A stretch of DNA of 64,000 bases from an uncultured archaeon (lineage in GTDB: Archaea; Thermoproteota; Nitrososphaeria; JACIWG01). This document shows positions 59,896 to 64,000 of this stretch, in pieces. The translations under genes were made by a program, and so were the position numbers. The notes under the pieces are model-generated. The model did not search any database. It was given only the letters and a program-made list of their open reading frames with translations, and was not told the origin of the DNA. The first letter of the stretch is position 1. The number at the start of each line of letters is the position of its first letter. The stretch spans positions 17,598 to 81,597 of the forward strand of contig CALHLD010000007.1 in NCBI GenBank assembly GCA_938034445.1, written 5' to 3'.

Positions 59896-61098
59896 TTGGC
59901 TTCTCCATTAATACAGAAGGCTGTTCCAGCAAATAGGGTTCTTGCTATAACAACACTTTCACATATGATGCAGCATATATTTGTTGGAATGTCCGTACTG
60001 TATCCTACGATAGTTAGTGAACTAAACTTAAGCTACACCGAATTTGGTTTAGTTATAGCTATTTCATCTATGATTGGAGGCTTACTTCAACTTGCTCCAA
60101 GTGTGCTTAGTAGACGGTTTGCTAGACATATAATACTTGGTGTTGGAAATATTCTAATATCTTTAGGAACATTTCTTACTGGCGTATCAAGAGGCATTAT
60201 TGACTTCCTTGTCGCAAGGATTGTCTCAAATATTGGAACTACGCCAACACATCCTATGGGCACTGCAATTTTGTCAACAAAGTTTGAACAAAGAAAGATT
60301 GGATGGGCCTTAGGTATGTACTACGGTCTAGCCTATATAGGAAACATTATAGGCCCAATATTTATAACCTTACTTGCCATCTTATTTACTTGGAGAATCT
60401 CACTCATAATATTCTCGTTGCCTTCCCTAATTGTGGGCATTGTTCTGATCATATTTTTGAATGGTGATAGAAAGGTTTCAACTAATACTACAGAAGCCTC
60501 ATTAAAAGAGGATGTTATTAAAATACTTAAGACAGAAGGTTTTCTATCTATACTCTTTGCTCAAGTCTTTATCGCGGCTGCAATAGACATTGTGATGATA
60601 ACAACCTATACTCCAATATATTTAGCTAAGTGGGTTAAATTAGATGCAGTTAATAGAAGTGTATTTTATACTATTGAGCTTGTTGGAGGAGTTTTAGGTC
60701 CAATAATGTTGGGTAGAATCGGTGCAAGAAAAGGTTATTTGAAAACCATAATTTTTTCCACGCCACTAGCTGTCACAAGTGTTGTCTTGCTTACACTACA
60801 TTCTTACGCAAGCATAATGCTTGGCTTACATCTTTTCCTTGTAGGATTCTTCTGCTTCTCATTCACCTCACTAATACAGTCTTATCTTGTTAATTTAACT
60901 GAAGGAGCTTCAAGAGACCTGGTTGTAGGTATATATTTCACTCTACTATTTTCCGTTGTCTCCTTATGGACGGCTGTAATTGGATATGTTATCGACCATT
61001 ACTCATTCTTGCATGCCTTTATTCTAATGGGTTTTCTGGGAACAGTAGGCATAGCAATTTTTGTAATAAAAATGAAACGCTTTTTCGGTAAAATTTAG
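59896..61098 (+). CDS. MFS transporter
   Basis: Twelve TM pattern; LSYTEFGLVIAISSMIGGLLQLAPSVLSRRFARHIILGVGN; TTG start. Confidence 0.88.
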   Translation: MASPLIQKAVPANRVLAITTLSHMMQHIFVGMSVLYPTIVSELNLSYTEFGLVIAISSMIGGLLQLAPSVLSRRFARHIILGVGNILISLGTFLTGVSRGIIDFLVARIVSNIGTTPTHPMGTAILSTKFEQRKIGWALGMYYGLAYIGNIIGPIFITLLAILFTWRISLIIFSLPSLIVGIVLIIFLNGDRKVSTNTTEASLKEDVIKILKTEGFLSILFAQVFIAAAIDIVMITTYTPIYLAKWVKLDAVNRSVFYTIELVGGVLGPIMLGRIGARKGYLKTIIFSTPLAVTSVVLLTLHSYASIMLGLHLFLVGFFCFSFTSLIQSYLVNLTEGASRDLVVGIYFTLLFSVVSLWTAVIGYVIDHYSFLHAFILMGFLGTVGIAIFVIKMKRFFGKI

Positions 61099-61182
61099 GC
61101 TAGACAAAGAATTCCTATCAGCTTGTTCCGTTAGTTGAAAGAAAGATTATAAAATGTTATTGTTAAAGTATAATGGTATTGT

Positions 61183-62295
61183 TTGGGCAAATGTAAATTA
61201 TGCAACAGGTCTTCAGAAACAATTTCTAAGGAGATAGGATTATGTCTTGACTGTATACGAAATAAGCCTGAGGAAGCCCTGTATTTTTCTCAAAATGTTC
61301 ATGCAAAAAGTCGTTCACTGTTTGGTCTTCCAACTAGTGTTCCCAGGGATAAGGATGGCATATTATGCACCTTATGCGCTAATGAATGTAAAATTTCGAA
61401 TGGAAAAATTGGATACTGTGGTCTAGTTGAAAATGTTGGAGGCCGATTAATTAGGTATGGTGGGATCGCTTCAAAAGGTGTTCTTGAATGGTATTATGAT
61501 CCACTACCGACAAATTGTGTTGCAGAATGGTTTTGTCCTGGGTGTACAGGCTTAGGTTTTCCAAAATATGCTAATATGCCTACAGCAGAAATTGGGTACA
61601 AAAATCTAGCTGTATTCTATGGTGCCTGCTCCTTTGATTGCCTCTATTGTCAAAATTGGCATTATAGAAAGCTTGCATCAAAAAGGCAGCCTACCGTTAG
61701 TGCAGAAGAGCTTGCTTCGAAAGTTGATAGTAAAGTTTCATGCATATGCTATTTCGGTGGAGACCCTTCTCCTCAAATGCTTCATGCAATAAGAGTGAGC
61801 GAAATAGCACTTAAAAGGTCCCGTGAAAGAGGCAGCATTTTAAGAATATGCTGGGAAACTAACGGATACATGAATAGGAATCTTGCGAAAAAGGCGGCTG
61901 AACTTTCCTTAAAAAGTGGTGGCATAATTAAATTTGATATAAAAGCATGGAATCCAATATTACATGAAATCTTATGCGGCGTATCAAATGAACCAGTGTT
62001 AGAAAACTTTAAACAAATTTTTCAAAAATATTATCATCTTCGTTCAGAAGTTCCACTATTAACTGCAAGCACGCTCCTGGTACCGGGATATATTGACACT
62101 TTTGAAGTTGAACAAATTTCAAAATTTCTTGCAGAATTAGACCCAAATATCCCGTACACATTATTAGCATTTTATCCACAATATATGCTATACGACCTCC
62201 CGACAACTAGAAGCAAACATGCCTACGAATGTTATGAAATAGCGAAAAGATATTTGAAGAATGTTAGAATAGGAAATGTGCAACTATTATCTTAA
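61183..62295 (+). CDS. Radical SAM protein (PflA/AmrS-like, extra N-terminal zinc ribbon)
   Basis: CKLCNRSS...CLDCIRN zinc ribbon, CTLCANECKISNGKIGYCGLV, YGACSFDCLYCQNWHYR. Confidence 0.85.
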   Translation: MGKCKLCNRSSETISKEIGLCLDCIRNKPEEALYFSQNVHAKSRSLFGLPTSVPRDKDGILCTLCANECKISNGKIGYCGLVENVGGRLIRYGGIASKGVLEWYYDPLPTNCVAEWFCPGCTGLGFPKYANMPTAEIGYKNLAVFYGACSFDCLYCQNWHYRKLASKRQPTVSAEELASKVDSKVSCICYFGGDPSPQMLHAIRVSEIALKRSRERGSILRICWETNGYMNRNLAKKAAELSLKSGGIIKFDIKAWNPILHEILCGVSNEPVLENFKQIFQKYYHLRSEVPLLTASTLLVPGYIDTFEVEQISKFLAELDPNIPYTLLAFYPQYMLYDLPTTRSKHAYECYEIAKRYLKNVRIGNVQLLS

Positions 62296-62340
62296 CCTCT
62301 AACAATAATGTTTAAAATGAGGAATATAATGTAATATCTA

Positions 62341-62484
62341 CTGAGGCATAATAAAGTATATGGTTCCGGATATTTTGGAAACTGGTTTTATGACGAGCAT
62401 GGTTTACCTGCATACGATTATCAATGCAATCAATTAGTGGATGAGAAAGCAAAAACTTTCACAAACCCTAAAGAAAGCGTATAA
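62341..62484 (+). pseudogene. N-terminal fragment of a larger, possibly glycoside-hydrolase-like protein
   Basis: In-frame LRHNKVYGSGYFGNWFYDEHGLPAYDYQCNQLVDEKAKTFTNPKESV*; no canonical start in frame; runs into the TnpB fragment. Confidence 0.4.
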
Positions 62485-62905
62485 AGCTATAAAGAAGATT
62501 GGGCATAAAGAAAGAAGAGTCGTTGACGATATTCTCCATAAGATGAGCAGAGCCATAGTCAATGAGGCGTCAACGAGCGATTCAATGATTGTTTTAGGAG
62601 ACCTTAAAGGAATTAGGCGTAACGGCAAGGGCAAAGTCTTCAAGAGAAAAATTAACAACGGATTCCCATACCACAAGCTAAGCCAATATATGGAATATAA
62701 GGCAAGATGGCTTGGAATAAAAGTGCTTAAGATAAGCGAAAGAGACACCTCTAAAACATGTCATAAATGTGGACATAGGGGGCTTCGAGTCGGAAGCCTC
62801 TTCAAATGCCCAAAATGCGGATACCAATGCCATGCAGACTATAATTGAGCCATGAACATATTGAAGCGGGGCATGGGGCTGGTCTCCATGTCAGGGCTGA
62901 TTTGA
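62441..62905 (+). pseudogene. tnpB: Decayed TnpB (IS200/IS605 family), C-terminal part
   Basis: HKMSRAIVNEA...IVLGDLKGIRR...CHKCGHRGLRVGSLFKCPKCGYQCHADYN*AMNILKRG: Zn finger and RuvC C-terminus present, N-terminus missing, in-frame TGA at 62846..62848. Confidence 0.88.
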
Positions 62906-62985
62906 CACAGCCCAAACTCGGTATGATGAACCCCTAAGGGTAAAAAACCGAGAATCTCCCGGCTTCAGTCGTGGAGAGTGTCAAT
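62849..62985 (+). ncRNA. Candidate omegaRNA scaffold / IS605 right end
   Basis: Downstream of TnpB: CTCGG..ACCCCTAAGGGT..CCGAG nested stems and terminal GAATCTCCCGGCTTCAGTCGTGGAGAGTGTCAAT, typical of archaeal IS605/IS1341 right ends. Confidence 0.6.
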
Positions 62986-63188
62986 TAGTTTAGGTAGTCT
63001 TCCCTTTTCTGTAAAATGGAAAACCAATATTTTTGCCATAACATTCAAATCATTACACTCTTTCCTTATATATAAATATATCGCACAAACATTTATTCTA
63101 TAATTGTTTATAAACCTTATAAAATTTTAGTAAAATTTAAATACACATAATTTTTGTGCTTTATACACCTTCTTGGGTTCTTGGCTCA

Positions 63189-63224
63189 CCCGATAAGAGG
63201 TCACAATAGTGGCCCCTTATCGGG
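63189..63224. repeat. Inverted repeat: 16-bp arms, 4-nt loop
   Basis: CCCGATAAGAGGTCAC-AATA-GTGGCCCCTTATCGGG; one mismatch and one G-U wobble. Confidence 0.92.
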
Positions 63225-63884
63225 AAATTGAATCCTAAAATACCTTTTCAAAAATTCTAGAGATCCACTTTTGGGCATAATTATTGTACCCTCACCTCTA
63301 TCGCCATATTCATCATACTCTCCAATTAAATATAGTAGGCCAACTAAGGCTGCAGTGACAGCATCAAGTTCATCATGTCCCATTTTCTCAAAATCTCCTT
63401 TAAGACCAATACTCTCAAGACTTTTCCTCAATTTCTCCAAATTTTCATTTTTTCTCGGAATCTTCCATATATCCTGTGCCCCCCCAGGATAAACTTCAAA
63501 AACTTCAAAACCTCTTTCTTTAAACGCGTTCTTTAATCTAATACCACGTTCAGTAAGCTTCCTCATAGGCCCCAAAGTTAGTGGAAAAAATCTTATTTTT
63601 CTACGCAAAAGTTCTTTATCACATTCTCTTAAATGCGGTCCACTCCTATCCTCTAAACTCCTTCTACCCCTTGGTAATGAAAGTGGCGCGTCAATAGCAA
63701 CAATTCGGGCATTAAATGAAATCACCTTTTCTAAAATTTCCTCATCATAATGGACTGTATAGGTTTTAACATTTGGACCATCCAATAGACATAATCCACT
63801 CCCTCTATTGATAGAACCCGATAGGTCCAAACCGACAACACGCATACTAAATTCCACTAAAAGTCCCAATAACAACATTATCAT
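63201..63884 (-). CDS. DUF429 family protein
   Basis: MRVVGLDLSGSINRGSGLCLLDG, IVAIDAPLSLPRGRR, FEVYPGGAQDIWKIPRK, GHDELDAVTAALVG. Confidence 0.9.
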   Translation of the reverse strand: MIMLLLGLLVEFSMRVVGLDLSGSINRGSGLCLLDGPNVKTYTVHYDEEILEKVISFNARIVAIDAPLSLPRGRRSLEDRSGPHLRECDKELLRRKIRFFPLTLGPMRKLTERGIRLKNAFKERGFEVFEVYPGGAQDIWKIPRKNENLEKLRKSLESIGLKGDFEKMGHDELDAVTAALVGLLYLIGEYDEYGDRGEGTIIMPKSGSLEFLKRYFRIQFPDKGPLL

Positions 63885-64000
63885 ATATTCTTTTCACAGA
63901 ATTCCTTCTTAATTCTTTAAGGTGGATCAATTGCCATGATAGTTGTAAACAAGGTTCTGAGCTACATAGTCTTTAATATACAATAGCTCTTGAGATTCAA

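Larger units (their letters stand above)
62441..62985 (+). mobile_element. IS605/IS1341-type remnant (5' truncated)
   Basis: TnpB C-terminus plus conserved right-end sequence; no TnpA or left end found. Confidence 0.78.

Noticed and set aside
1-64000. CRISPR arrays, prophage, rRNA or tRNA genes
   Set aside because: No regularly spaced direct repeats, phage structural genes or conserved rRNA/tRNA sequence were found on reading both strands.

Overview
This 64 kb window is AT-rich and densely coded, and it is clearly archaeal: it carries NurA/HerA/Mre11/Rad50, an archaeal-type ATP-dependent DNA ligase, a KaiC-like ATPase, an A24 prepilin peptidase and DUF763. Lineage is only inferred; the Pta/AckA pair would fit Bathyarchaeia-like Thermoproteota. 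No rRNA, convincing tRNA or CRISPR array was seen. Main blocks, in order: (1) hydrogenase maturation hypF-hypC-hypD with convergent hypE and a thioredoxin-like gene; (2) housekeeping and metabolism (cysS, B12-type radical SAM, M20 peptidase, FAD oxidoreductases, Hsp20, GDT1-like, DUF763, TrxB-like); (3) an AAA ATPase of the DUF4143 type with an in-frame amber codon inside Walker A; (4) an AmrS-like radical SAM gene, and an AEP primase-like gene tightly coupled to a KaiC-like ATPase; (5) an accessory pocket with an MNT/truncated HepT pair; (6) a thiolase / DUF35 / AcpS / ACP / Pta run with convergent AckA, which is the most unusual metabolic locus here for an archaeon; (7) a NurA / HAS-barrel-like / HerA / Mre11 / Rad50 repair operon; (8) VapBC, then an FAD lactate-dehydrogenase-like gene with EtfA/EtfB; (9) a ThiN-domain / AIR-synthase-like pair and an RHH / retropepsin-like pair; (10) a DMT transporter split by a homopolymer frameshift; (11) a decayed TnpB with a well preserved omegaRNA-like 3' end, fused to a truncated gene; (12) a strong hairpin across the DUF429 stop codon. 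All calls come from reading motifs and translations by eye; no searches were run.
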